Of a DNA stretch of 38,745 nt, positions 25,216 to 33,481 are shown piece after piece. The stretch is from an uncultured beta proteobacterium. Lineage in GTDB: Bacteria > Pseudomonadota > Gammaproteobacteria > Burkholderiales > Burkholderiaceae_B. The position numbers and the translations under genes were made by a program. Location of the stretch: contig CAITPF010000217.1 of NCBI GenBank assembly GCA_903894155.1, positions 1 through 38,745 of the forward strand, written 5' to 3'. Each line of letters starts with the position of its first letter. Within the stretch, counting starts at the first letter, position 1. The notes under the pieces were generated by a model that made no database searches, had not been told where the DNA came from, and saw only the letters and a list, made by a program, of their open reading frames with translations.

Positions 25216-26445
25216 CTAGATAACACCCTCCTGCTTCAGGCCCTCAAGGTCCTTTTCGGAGTACCCGAACCAGTCACCGTAGACCTGCGCGTTATGTTGC
25301 CCGAGCCCCGGGCTCGAGACGGTCTTGGGGCGGGCGGTTCCGTGAATCCAGAGCGCCGACGTCGGCAGCACGACGCGACCAAGCTCGGCATCCTCAAACC
25401 ACTCCAGCGCGCCTCGCGCATGCATGTGCGGGTCATTCATCACTTCAACCAGATCGCGCACTGGCGCAGCCGGGAACCCGTGCTTTTTACTCAGCGCGAA
25501 AAGCTCCTTGCGCGGGAGCGTGCGCGTCCAGGCCTCGATGAACTCGTCGGTTTCCACCAGATTCTGTACCCGCGCCTTGTTGGTGGAAAACCGAGGGTCA
25601 TCCTTCGCATCCAGCCGGCCCATCGCGGCGAGCAGTGCCTGCCAGTGCGGCTCGGTCACGCAAACGAAGGCGATATGCCCGTCCTTCGCCTCGTAGACGC
25701 TGTATGGAGCCAGCGCAAGGCCGCCATGCCGGTTGCCAACGCGCGGAGGCGGCTTGCCTTCCGACTTGTAGGTAAAGCCCATGTTCGACGCAAGCGTGGG
25801 ATAGGCCGTCTCCAGCATCGAGACTTCGACGAGACGACCAACGCCCGTGCGCGTGCGATCGAACAGCGCGGTGATGATGCCGGCGTACAGGTGCACACCG
25901 CTGAGAAAATCGACGATCGACGCGCCCGCGCGCATCGGAGGCCCGTCGGGCGTGCCGGTCACGCTCATGATGCCGGAGGCTGCCTGGATCGTGACATCCA
26001 TCGCCAGGTTGTCGCGATCCGGGCCGGAGATTCCGTAACCCGTGCCGGTTCCGTAGATAAGACGCGGGTTGATTTCATGTAGGACATCCCACCCCACGCC
26101 AAGACGATCCATGACACCTGGCGCGAAGTTTTCCACCAGGATATCGGCGCGGCGGATCATCTCCTTGAAGAGCTCCTTGCCACGCGGCGATTTCAGGTTG
26201 AGCGTGATCCCGCGCTTGTTGGTGTTGAGCATGGCCATCGGCAGGGAAGCGCCGCCGCTGACTTTCGCGCGAATGCGCGACGGCTCGCCGTCGACCGGCT
26301 CGATCTTGATGACATCAGCGCCCGCCTTGGCCATCAGGAAGGTAGCGTACGGCCCCTGGTAGATCTGGGTGAGGTCAATGACCGTGATGCCCGTCAAAGG
26401 GCCGGCATCGACCGGTGTCGTCGTGGTAGTGGCTGATTGCGCCAT
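25216..26445 (-). CDS. Class III CoA-transferase (CaiB/BaiF family)
   Basis: This 409-residue enzyme moves CoA between carboxylates. The N-terminal Rossmann part has LTGITVIDLTQIYQGPYATF near 17-36 and GADVIKIEPVDGEPSR near 42-57. The probable catalytic Asp that forms the aspartyl-CoA intermediate is about D179 in ASIVDFLSGVHLYAG. The frame is open to 26466, but ATG 26445 has a strong GGGAGGGG site 7 nt upstream. It lies between the acyl-CoA dehydrogenase and TctC genes on the same strand, so it probably activates the imported acid to its CoA thioester for oxidation (inference). The stop codon is shared with the left edge of the TctC remnant. Confidence 0.93.
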   Translation of the reverse strand: MAQSATTTTTPVDAGPLTGITVIDLTQIYQGPYATFLMAKAGADVIKIEPVDGEPSRIRAKVSGGASLPMAMLNTNKRGITLNLKSPRGKELFKEMIRRADILVENFAPGVMDRLGVGWDVLHEINPRLIYGTGTGYGISGPDRDNLAMDVTIQAASGIMSVTGTPDGPPMRAGASIVDFLSGVHLYAGIITALFDRTRTGVGRLVEVSMLETAYPTLASNMGFTYKSEGKPPPRVGNRHGGLALAPYSVYEAKDGHIAFVCVTEPHWQALLAAMGRLDAKDDPRFSTNKARVQNLVETDEFIEAWTRTLPRKELFALSKKHGFPAAPVRDLVEVMNDPHMHARGALEWFEDAELGRVVLPTSALWIHGTARPKTVSSPGLGQHNAQVYGDWFGYSEKDLEGLKQEGVI

Positions 26446-26498
26446 GTGGGTTCCCCTCCCGTTCAATGGTGGTCATCGCACACGGCGCGCCGGACCGC

Positions 26499-26517
26499 GC
26501 GGGGCAACCTGCCCCGC
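26499..26517. other. GC-rich hairpin between acyl-CoA dehydrogenase and CoA-transferase genes
   Basis: GCGGGGCA and TGCCCCGC form a perfect 8-bp stem with a 3-nt loop, in the 108-bp gap between two co-directional minus-strand genes. No T-run follows. It may partly separate their expression or protect the mRNA of the upstream gene. Confidence 0.35.
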
Positions 26518-26553
26518 CCTGCCCGCACACGTGCGACCCACCTGACTTTTCTG

Positions 26554-27732
26554 TTACTTGGCGTCCTTCAGGACTTTGCGGGCAATTGCCATCATGTGCA
26601 CTTCTGTCGGGCCTTCGTACACCCGCATGACGCGAACACGCTGCGCCATCAGATGCAGGGGCAACTCTTTGGTCACTCCCATCGCACCGAAGGTCTGCAT
26701 GGCGTGGTCAATGATTTCCGAGGCCATTTCGGTGGCGTAAACCTTGATCATCGAGGCTTCGTTGCGCACATCCTTGCCCTCGTCCTGCTTGCGGGCGGCG
26801 TCCATCACCATCAGCCGGCACGCATGCATCTTCATGGCGGCATCAGCAATCCACCACTGGATCGCCTGGCGGTCGGCAAGCTTCTGGCCGAACGTCACGC
26901 GCTGCTTGGCGTGCTCCACCATCATTTGCAGGGCCCGGCGGCACATGCCAAGGCACCAGGCGCCGATCTGCAGGCGTCGCACGATCAGCCGAAGCTGCAT
27001 CGGGGCAAAGCCGCCACCGATCTCGCCAAGCAGCTGCTTGCCGGGAATGCGGCAATCCTCAAGCACGAGTTCGTAAGTGCGATGTCCTGCCATCATGGGG
27101 ATCTCGCGCAGGATTTCGAGCCCTTTGGTTCCCTTGTCGATGATGAATGCCGTGACGCCCTCGTGGCGCTTTCCATCGCCGGTGCGCGCCATGACGATGA
27201 TGAAATCGGCCGCCGGCACGCGGCTCGCCCAGATCTTGCGGCCATTGATCACCCAGTCGTCACCGTCGCGTTCGGCGCGCGTGATCATGGCGGACGGATC
27301 ACCACCCGCGCCCGGCTCGGAAATCGCGATGGCAGCCTTCATTTCCCCTCGGGCATAGGGCTCCAGGTATTTCTTGCGCTGCTCCTCGGTGGCGACTGCC
27401 AGCAGCATGTGCATGTTGGGCGAATCAGGCGGAAACACGAATGGGACAACGGTGCGGCCGAGCTCTTCGTTGATGGCCATCCAGGTTTCGGCATTGAGGT
27501 TTGCGCCGCCGAGCTCTTCGGGCGCATCCAGGGCCCAGAGGCCGAGCTCTCTGCACTTTTCCAGCAGCGGTGCTTCTTCCTCAGGGGAGAGCTTGAGGGC
27601 CTCGCCCTTGGCCTCGCGCGCAAGGATCGCAGGTTCCAGAGGCATGAGTTCCTGGTCGACGAATTTCGCGACTAGATCCGTGATCATCCGGGCTTCATCC
27701 ATGGCGTCGTTCGCCTGGTCTTGTGCTGCCAT
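26554..27732 (-). CDS. Acyl-CoA dehydrogenase
   Basis: This 392-residue FAD flavoenzyme introduces a 2,3-double bond into an acyl-CoA. Motifs in order are AIAISEPGAGGDPSAMITRA near 134-153 (FAD and substrate loop), GRKIWASRVPAADF near 165-178, QRVTFGQKLADRQAIQW near 270-286 and VYEGPTEVHMMAIARKVL at the C-terminus, whose Glu373 is the probable catalytic base. The YEGPTEVH form resembles the ACAD10/11 and FadE-like groups. The frame is open to 27873, but ATG 27732 has GGAG 7 nt upstream and fits the family length. It heads the minus-strand unit and is divergent from the UGSC fusion gene. Confidence 0.94.
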   Translation of the reverse strand: MAAQDQANDAMDEARMITDLVAKFVDQELMPLEPAILAREAKGEALKLSPEEEAPLLEKCRELGLWALDAPEELGGANLNAETWMAINEELGRTVVPFVFPPDSPNMHMLLAVATEEQRKKYLEPYARGEMKAAIAISEPGAGGDPSAMITRAERDGDDWVINGRKIWASRVPAADFIIVMARTGDGKRHEGVTAFIIDKGTKGLEILREIPMMAGHRTYELVLEDCRIPGKQLLGEIGGGFAPMQLRLIVRRLQIGAWCLGMCRRALQMMVEHAKQRVTFGQKLADRQAIQWWIADAAMKMHACRLMVMDAARKQDEGKDVRNEASMIKVYATEMASEIIDHAMQTFGAMGVTKELPLHLMAQRVRVMRVYEGPTEVHMMAIARKVLKDAK

Positions 27733-27852
27733 ACCGTTCTCCATAGTGGTCGTGCCGTATCCGGAACGCTGTTCGTCGTGTTCGCAAACAACAATGATCA
27801 TACCGTGCGGCGGGACTGCGGCGCAGACCTCCGCCCCCGCCTGAGCGAACTC

Positions 27853-27881
27853 TTGTCCTGCCGGTTGCGGCAATCTATGAT
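27853..27881 (+). promoter_or_regulatory. Candidate sigma-70 promoter of the selenoprotein operon
   Basis: TTGTCC (27853-27858) and TATGAT (27876-27881) are separated by exactly 17 bp, matching the consensus at 4 of 6 and 5 of 6 positions. The start site near 27888 would give a leader of about 77 nt before ATG 27965, which has GGGAG 8 nt upstream. Confidence 0.55.
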
Positions 27882-27964
27882 GGGCGCCAAATAGAACGAC
27901 AATTCAAAAAATCACGGGGCGCACGCCGACCAGGTGCGATGCGCTCCCAACGGGAGAACTCAGC

Positions 27965-29689
27965 ATGACAGCACCGCAGTCCGATGGTCACTTCGACGTG
28001 CTCTGGCCGCGCAGCCCGCTGCAGGTCAAGGGCAAGACCCTGGCCCGCCGGCTCGACAGCCTCGAAGGAAAGACAGTCGCCCAGCTTTGGGATTTCCTGT
28101 TTCGCGGCGACAAAGTATTCGAAGCGCTCGAGGAAGGCCTCAAGGCACGCGTCCCGGGCGTGAAGTTCATCAACTGGAAAGAGTTCGGCAATACCCACGG
28201 CGCCGACGAACGCAAGATCCTCGCAGAGCTGCCGCAACGGCTCAAGTCGCTGGGGGTCGACGCCGTCATCTCAGGGATGGGGTGCTGAGGGAGCTGCACG
28301 CCCGCCGTGTTGCGGGCGAGTGCAGTGTGCGAAGCGGCCGGTATCCCGACGTCTTCGCTGGTGTGTGAGGGGTTCATTCGCCAGGCCGCAGCGACTTCGG
28401 TCGGTCTGGGCTTGCCAAGCATGCCCGTGGCGCTGGTTCCCGGCCACCCGGGGGTGCAGGATGACGCCACGCTGCGTAAGAACATGCTGGAAGTCACGAC
28501 CGGCCGCGTGATCGAGAACCTGACGCGCGGGGGCGGCACGGGCGGCGCACATGCCGAGCCCGGCCCGCGCGAAATCGTCTTTAGCGGAGGCTTTGACGCG
28601 GTCAATCAGTACTTCATCGACAAGGAATGGAGCGATGGATTGCCGATCGTGCCGCCCACGATGGCGAAGATCGAGCAGTTTCTTCGCTATACCGAACGCA
28701 GCCCGGACGAGATACTCGGGGTGGCGCTGCCCGACAATCGCGCGGCCACGGTCTGGAGCGTCGCCGTCAACGGCGTCATGGCCGGATGCCGCCCCGAATA
28801 CATGCCGATCCTCGTCGCACTCGTCGAGGCGATGGTCGATCCGGAGTACGGCGTCGAGCACAGCGGCAACACGCCAGGCGGCGAAACGCTGATCATCCTG
28901 AACGGCCCCATCATCAAGCAACTGGGGTTCAACTACACCGACAGCGTGCTGCGCGACGGCTTTCAGCCCAACACATCGGTCGGCCGCTTCTGGCGCCTGT
29001 ACCTGCGCAACGTGGCCGGGTTCCTGCTGCACAAGACGGACAAAGCGACGTTTGGCAACACGTGGCGGGTGGTGGCTGCCGAGAACGAGGACGTCCTGGC
29101 GGCCATCGGATGGGAACCCACGAGCGCGGAACACGGGTTCACGCGCGGCGAGAACACGGTCACGATCGCGCGATACACCGGCAGCAACCTGATCGCCTCG
29201 GTCTCGGGCAGCACGCCCGAAATGATGATGCCGATCCTCGCCGACGCGATCGTGCGCCAGCATTCCTGGCAGATCACGTTCACCATGGGTGCGGCGTACG
29301 GTGCGCTGCGCCCGCTGGTGCTGCTCAGCCCGATCCTGGCCGAAACGATCGCTCGCGCCGGCTGGAGCAAACAGGACGTCAAGCAGTACCTGTTCGAGCA
29401 TGCGCGCGTGCGTGCGCGGGATTTCGAACACATGCTGCGGGTCTGGGTGGAGAAACCGATCTGGAACCTGGCCGAAGAGGAGCAGGCGGGGCGCATTCCC
29501 CACGTGTTCCATGAATCGGACGATCCGGACCGCATGGTGCCGATTGTCACGACGGCGGATCTCTTCATGATCGGGGTAACAGGCGACCCGGGGCGAACCA
29601 ACGCGCTCGTGTTTGCGCACAACGGGAGGCTAGGATGGCCCACATCGAAGAAGATCAACCTGCCCGCCAACTGGGAGTTCGGCGCTTGA
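27965..29689 (+). CDS. UGSC-family selenoprotein fused to UGSC-L domain (TGA at 28286-28288 = Sec)
   Basis: This is one 574-residue protein read through an in-frame TGA as selenocysteine 108. The frame is open for 107 codons, meets TGA in GMGC-Sec-GSCTPA, and continues for 466 codons. The UGSC domain (1 to about 195) has LDSLEGKTVAQLWDF near 30-44 and AAGIPTSSLVCEGF after the Sec motif. The second domain (about 200-574) begins YFIDKEWSDGLPIVPPT and has VNGVMAGCRPEYMP; it matches the free UGSC-L proteins at 31362 and 34058. A Cys stands next to Sec (CUGSC), and a strong hairpin follows the TGA. The enzyme is probably a cytoplasmic redox or thiol enzyme; its reaction is unknown. A TGA-as-stop reading would wrongly give a 107-residue and a 460-residue gene. 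Confidence 0.93.
28286..28325 (+). promoter_or_regulatory. Sec codon and SECIS-like stem-loop 1
   Basis: After the TGA (28286-28288), CTGCACGCCCGC (28294-28305) pairs with GCGGGC (28312-28317) and GTGCAG (28320-28325), with a GA bulge on the 3' side. This gives two stacked 6-bp helices. The apical loop CGTGTT begins 17 nt after the TGA, inside the range for bacterial SECIS elements that recruit SelB. Confidence 0.8.
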
Positions 29690-30657
29690 AGCGGTTCGTG
29701 ACGATTGCGTGGGCGCTTCTTGCCCTCGCCTCGCTGCTGCCGGCCAGCGCGCAAGCGCAGGCCGGCGACTATCCGAACCGGTTCATCAAGATGGTCGTTC
29801 TGTTTGGCCCGGGCGGCGCGAGCGATGTCGCCGCGCGCTTTTTTGGCACAAAAATCGAACCGGCGCTCGGCCAGCAACTCGTGGTCGAAAACCGCACCGG
29901 GGCCGGAGGCACAGTCGGCGTGATGGCGGTCAAGAACGCCCCGGCGGACGGCTACACCATCCTGGTGGCGACCAACACGCCGATGTCGATCAACCCGATC
30001 ACCGAGAAGGATCTGCCCTACGATCCGACTCGCGATTTCAAACCCATCTCGGGGATGATCAAGGTGCAGAACGTTCTGCTGGTGGCGGCGGACTCGCCAA
30101 TCAAATCACTGTCGGACATGGTGAGCATGGCCAAAACGCGCGCCAAGCCCGTGACAGTCGGCACATTCTCGATCGGGCACCAGATGACGACCGAGTGGCT
30201 TGCCGGCGTTGCCGGATTCAAGTTCACCAATGTCCCGTACAAGAGCGGCGGGGACATCCTCAACAACCTCATCGGCGGCGAAATCGACTTGGGTTCCGTC
30301 GACCTGCCTTCTGCCGCCGCCCTCATCAAGGCAGGCAAGGTTCGTGCACTGGCAACAACGGGCGAGAAGCGTCACCCACTGTACGCCGACGTGCCCACCG
30401 TCAGCGAAACATATCCCGACTACGTGACGTACTCGTGGAGCTCCCTCTACGTGCGTCGCGAAACGCCAGAGGCCGCCACACGCAAGCTCATCGATGCAGT
30501 GAAGGCTGCCTTGAGCACGCCCGAGGCCGCCGAGTTCGCGACGCGCGCGAGCGGCGAGTTGATGCCGCTGGATCCCGCGCAAATGGAAGCGATGCAGATC
30601 GCCGAACTCAAGCGGTTCTCGGCGATTGCGCGCGCCGCTGGCATACAGCCAAAATAG
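29686..30657 (+). CDS. Tripartite tricarboxylate transporter binding protein (Bug/TctC family)
   Basis: This ~323-residue periplasmic receptor is encoded directly after the UGSC fusion. The signal peptide (KRFVTIAWALLALASLLPAS) precedes the mature YPNRFIKMVVLFGPGGASD; VVENRTGAGGTVGVMAVKN and DGYTILVATN follow. Two starts are plausible: TTG 29686, which overlaps the previous stop (TTGA) with GGGAG 8 nt upstream and gives a normal signal peptide, or ATG 29635 with GGGAGG upstream, adding 17 mainly polar residues inside the coding end of the fusion gene. No TctAB is adjacent. The coupling suggests it delivers the substrate of the selenoprotein (inference). Confidence 0.92.
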   Translation: MKRFVTIAWALLALASLLPASAQAQAGDYPNRFIKMVVLFGPGGASDVAARFFGTKIEPALGQQLVVENRTGAGGTVGVMAVKNAPADGYTILVATNTPMSINPITEKDLPYDPTRDFKPISGMIKVQNVLLVAADSPIKSLSDMVSMAKTRAKPVTVGTFSIGHQMTTEWLAGVAGFKFTNVPYKSGGDILNNLIGGEIDLGSVDLPSAAALIKAGKVRALATTGEKRHPLYADVPTVSETYPDYVTYSWSSLYVRRETPEAATRKLIDAVKAALSTPEAAEFATRASGELMPLDPAQMEAMQIAELKRFSAIARAAGIQPK

Positions 30658-30707
30658 GCTAACCCGTTGTCGCAGCGGCCGCGGTGGCGGTCACTTGGAG
30701 GGGCACG

Positions 30708-31310
30708 ATGAACGACCAGAGAGCAATCCCGACAGGCCGACTTGCGGTTCTGCACCCGGGCGTGGAAGCGGCGGACGCTGCCGATATCAGGGCGGCGCGC
30801 TCGGATGGCTCCAACCCGTCACGACGCATCGGGCTGGCGCCCAGGCTCGCGACGCTTGCGGGCAAGCGCCTTGCGCTGCTCGACAATAACAAAGTCAATG
30901 CGCGCGAGTTGCTCCATGCGTTCGCCGAGCGCCTGCAGCGGGATTACGGCATCGGCGAAATACGCGCATGGCGCAAGCCAACCTCGGCCGCGCCCGCCCC
31001 CTTCATGGATGAAATCCGGCAATGGATGCCGGACCTGCTGTTCTCCGCCTCTGGCGACTGAGGGTCATGCTCGTCGTGGAGTGTCCACGACTCGCTGACG
31101 ATCGAAGCGCTGGGGATCCCGACCGTGACGTTTGCCACGCATCCGTTCCGGGGGATCGTCACCGCGCGTGCACAGGCGTTCGGGTTGCCCGACTTGCCCG
31201 TGATCTACATTGAACATCCGCTCATGACGCGCAGCGCGGAGGAAATTGCCGCCATCGCCGACGAGCGCGCGGCGCAAGTCGCCGATGCCCTTCTTGGCCG
31301 GGAGCCCTGA
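30708..31310 (+). CDS. UGSC-family selenoprotein, stand-alone (TGA at 31059-31061 = Sec)
   Basis: This is a 200-residue protein read through TGA as Sec118. The upstream half has LATLAGKRLALLDNNKVNAR near 48-67 and ends LLFSASGD; the motif is GD-Sec-GSCSSWSVHD, and the downstream half runs LTIEALGIPTVTFATHPF to a TGA stop at 31308-31310. Both halves are in the same frame and both resemble the other two UGSC proteins. The start has GGAGGGG 4-10 nt upstream. A 7-bp hairpin follows the Sec codon. It lies 50 bp after TctC and 51 bp before its UGSC-L partner. Its reaction is not known; the UxxC motif suggests redox chemistry. Confidence 0.93.
31059..31091 (+). promoter_or_regulatory. Sec codon and SECIS-like stem-loop 2
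   Basis: GTCGTGG (31073-31079) and CCACGAC (31085-31091) form a perfect 7-bp stem with loop AGTGT. The loop begins 18 nt after the TGA at 31059-31061, nearly the same distance as in the other two UGSC genes. Confidence 0.8.
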
Positions 31311-31361
31311 CGCCATGGCCCCTTCAGACGACTGCCGCTTCGCGATCGGGAGAATCCACTC

Positions 31362-32405
31362 ATGACCGAAAAGCGCGCGACCCTGCTGCACGTGAATGAT
31401 GATCCTGCCGCGCTGCAGGATTATTTCGAGCGGGAGGGATGGACCGATGGCCTGCCGATCGTGCCGCCGACGCCCGCGCTCGTGGAGGAGATGGTGCGCG
31501 CAAGCGGGCTGGCTCCGGATGCGCCGGTGGCTCCCGTCGCCCCCTCCTTCGCCTCGGCGAGCGTCGAAAAGGTGGCGATCAACGCCGTCATGGCAGGCTG
31601 CCGGCCCGACTACATGCCTGTCGTACTCGCGGCCGTGCGCGCCATTGCGCAGCCCGAGTTCAATCTTGCGGGCGTTCAGGCGACCACGCACCCTGTGGCG
31701 CCGCTGATCATGGTCAACGGCCCGATTCGCGAGCGGATCGGGCTCAATTGCGCGGGCAACGTGCTCGGGCAGGGATTTCGGGCCAACGCAACCATCGGGC
31801 GCGCCCTGCGCCTGGTGATGATGAACATCGGCCAGGGCATCCCCGGCAAGTCAGACATGGCCACCCACGGGACGCCCTGCAAGTTCACCTACTGCGGGGG
31901 CGAGAACGAGGAGCGCAGCCCGTGGGCCCCGTATCACGTCGAGCACGGGATGCACCCTGACGAGAGCAGCGTGCTGGTGCACGCGGCAGAGGCGCCGCAC
32001 AACGTGAACGATCATGCCAGCCGCAATGCAGACGAGCTGCTGCTGATGATCGCCGAGGTCATGATGTCGGTGGGCGCCAACAATCTCAGTTCGGGCGGCG
32101 AGATGCTGATCGTGATCGGGCCGGAACACGCAGCAATGCTCGCGCGCGACGGCCTGGGCAAGGACGACGTCAAGCGCGAGCTTCACCGGCGAACCCGCAT
32201 CGCGCTCGAGCGCATCAGCGCTGGAAATCGCGAGTGGTACAAGACCAAGCGACCGACGTTCAATGTGGCGCCTGACACGACCCACATTCCCTATCTGGAT
32301 GATCCATCGCAAATCCGGATCATGGTGTCGGGCGGTCAGGGCCTGCATTCACTGGTGATCCCAAGCTTCGGGATCTCTCGGTGCATCCTGCGAAAGATCG
32401 ATTGA
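31362..32405 (+). CDS. UGSC-L partner protein (separate form)
   Basis: This 347-residue protein matches the C-terminal domain of the UGSC fusion and the protein encoded at 34058-35107. Conserved stretches are YFEREGWTDGLPIVPPT near 21-37, VAINAVMAGCRPDYMPVVLA near 70-89, NGPIRERIGLNCAGNVLGQG near 119-138, and GTPCKFTYCGGENEE near 166-180, with cysteines in all but the first. No signal peptide is seen, so it should be cytoplasmic. GGGAG precedes the start by 9 nt. It follows the stand-alone selenoprotein by 51 bp. I recognise the family by its repetition here but know no established function; it probably forms a complex with the selenoprotein (supported by the fusion). Confidence 0.85.
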   Translation: MTEKRATLLHVNDDPAALQDYFEREGWTDGLPIVPPTPALVEEMVRASGLAPDAPVAPVAPSFASASVEKVAINAVMAGCRPDYMPVVLAAVRAIAQPEFNLAGVQATTHPVAPLIMVNGPIRERIGLNCAGNVLGQGFRANATIGRALRLVMMNIGQGIPGKSDMATHGTPCKFTYCGGENEERSPWAPYHVEHGMHPDESSVLVHAAEAPHNVNDHASRNADELLLMIAEVMMSVGANNLSSGGEMLIVIGPEHAAMLARDGLGKDDVKRELHRRTRIALERISAGNREWYKTKRPTFNVAPDTTHIPYLDDPSQIRIMVSGGQGLHSLVIPSFGISRCILRKID

Positions 32406-32458
32406 GCGCCGCGCCACAGAGTTGCCGGACGATGAACATCACAGCGAGGAGACAAACC

Positions 32459-33433
32459 ATGGCAGGTTTCACGATGCGGGCGCTGGTCGCTTTTGGCCTG
32501 GCACTGGGAATTGCGCAGGCTTGGGCGGCTGACGGGAAATATCCCGAACGCCCGGTCAAGATCATCGTGGCCTTCCAGGCCGGGCAGGCAACCGACCAGG
32601 CTGCCAGGATCTTTGCGCAAAAACTGACCGAGATGTACGGGCAAAGCTTCTACGTCGAGAACCGCCCGGGCGCTGCGAGCATTATCGGCACAGAGCTCGC
32701 GGCCAAGGCCGCGCCCGACGGGTACACCCTGTTCATGGGATCGTCGGGCAGCCTCGCGGTCAACCCGGGCCTGTACCGCAAGCTGCCGTACGATCCGATC
32801 AAGGATTTCGTGCCGATCTCGCAGATGCTGATCGTGCCGTTCTTTCTGGTGGTCACGCCCGAGTTCCCGGCCACAAACCTCAAGGAACTCGTCACCTACC
32901 TGAAAGCGCACCCAGGCGAGGTTGATTTCGCCAGTGCCGGCAGCGGAGCCAGCAATCACCTCTCGATGGAGCTGTTCATGAGCTCGACCGGCGTGCAGAT
33001 GGCGCATATCCCCTACAAGAGCTCGCCGGCTGCGGTCACCGACCTGCTCGGAGGACGCATTCCCATCATGTTCGATACTGGCCCGGTGCTGCTGCCCTAC
33101 GTCAAGGCGGGGAAATTGCGCGCCATCGCAGTCGGCAGCGCAAACCGGCAGACTGCGACGCCAGATTTGCCGACGGTTGCGCAATCCGGGTTTCCCGGCT
33201 TCGAAGCGGTTGGCTGGGCCGGGCTTGTCGCGCCGGCGGGCACACCAAAGGCCATCGTCGATCAGCTGAGCGCTGCGGTGCGCAAAATCGCCAGTGAGCC
33301 CGGATTTCGCGACAAGCTGATCGGCGCCGAGCTCGTGGCGACATCGCCCGGGGAATACGCGGACTACATCAAATCCGAAGGCCGCAAGTGGTCACAGGTG
33401 GTGAAACAATCCGGGGCGCAAATGCTGGACTAG
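32459..33433 (+). CDS. Tripartite tricarboxylate transporter binding protein (Bug/TctC family)
   Basis: This 324-residue periplasmic receptor starts at ATG 32459 behind GAGGAGA, although the frame is open into the previous gene. The signal peptide (MRALVAFGLALGIAQAWA) is followed by YPERPVKIIVAFQAGQATD, VENRPGAASIIGTELAAKA and DGYTLFMGSSG, all family hallmarks; VAPAGTPKAIVDQL lies near the C-terminus. It is the last gene of the plus-strand selenoprotein operon and meets the minus-strand UGSC gene head-on after 48 bp. No TctAB is adjacent. Confidence 0.93.
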   Translation: MAGFTMRALVAFGLALGIAQAWAADGKYPERPVKIIVAFQAGQATDQAARIFAQKLTEMYGQSFYVENRPGAASIIGTELAAKAAPDGYTLFMGSSGSLAVNPGLYRKLPYDPIKDFVPISQMLIVPFFLVVTPEFPATNLKELVTYLKAHPGEVDFASAGSGASNHLSMELFMSSTGVQMAHIPYKSSPAAVTDLLGGRIPIMFDTGPVLLPYVKAGKLRAIAVGSANRQTATPDLPTVAQSGFPGFEAVGWAGLVAPAGTPKAIVDQLSAAVRKIASEPGFRDKLIGAELVATSPGEYADYIKSEGRKWSQVVKQSGAQMLD

Positions 33434-33481
33434 CGTCCCGGGAGGGCGGCGCGGGACAAGACCCGCCCCACCCTTCGGGCA

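Noticed and set aside
28307-29689. Independent 460-residue gene starting at GTG 28307
   Set aside because: It is the in-frame continuation of 27965-28288 through the Sec TGA. The GTG lies inside the hairpin, has no proper ribosome-binding site and would cut the UGSC domain in half.
33434-33481. GC-rich inverted bases between the convergent TctC and UGSC genes as a terminator
   Set aside because: Short stems such as GCGGG/CCCGC can be drawn, but several compete and no T-run follows, so I do not call a terminator.
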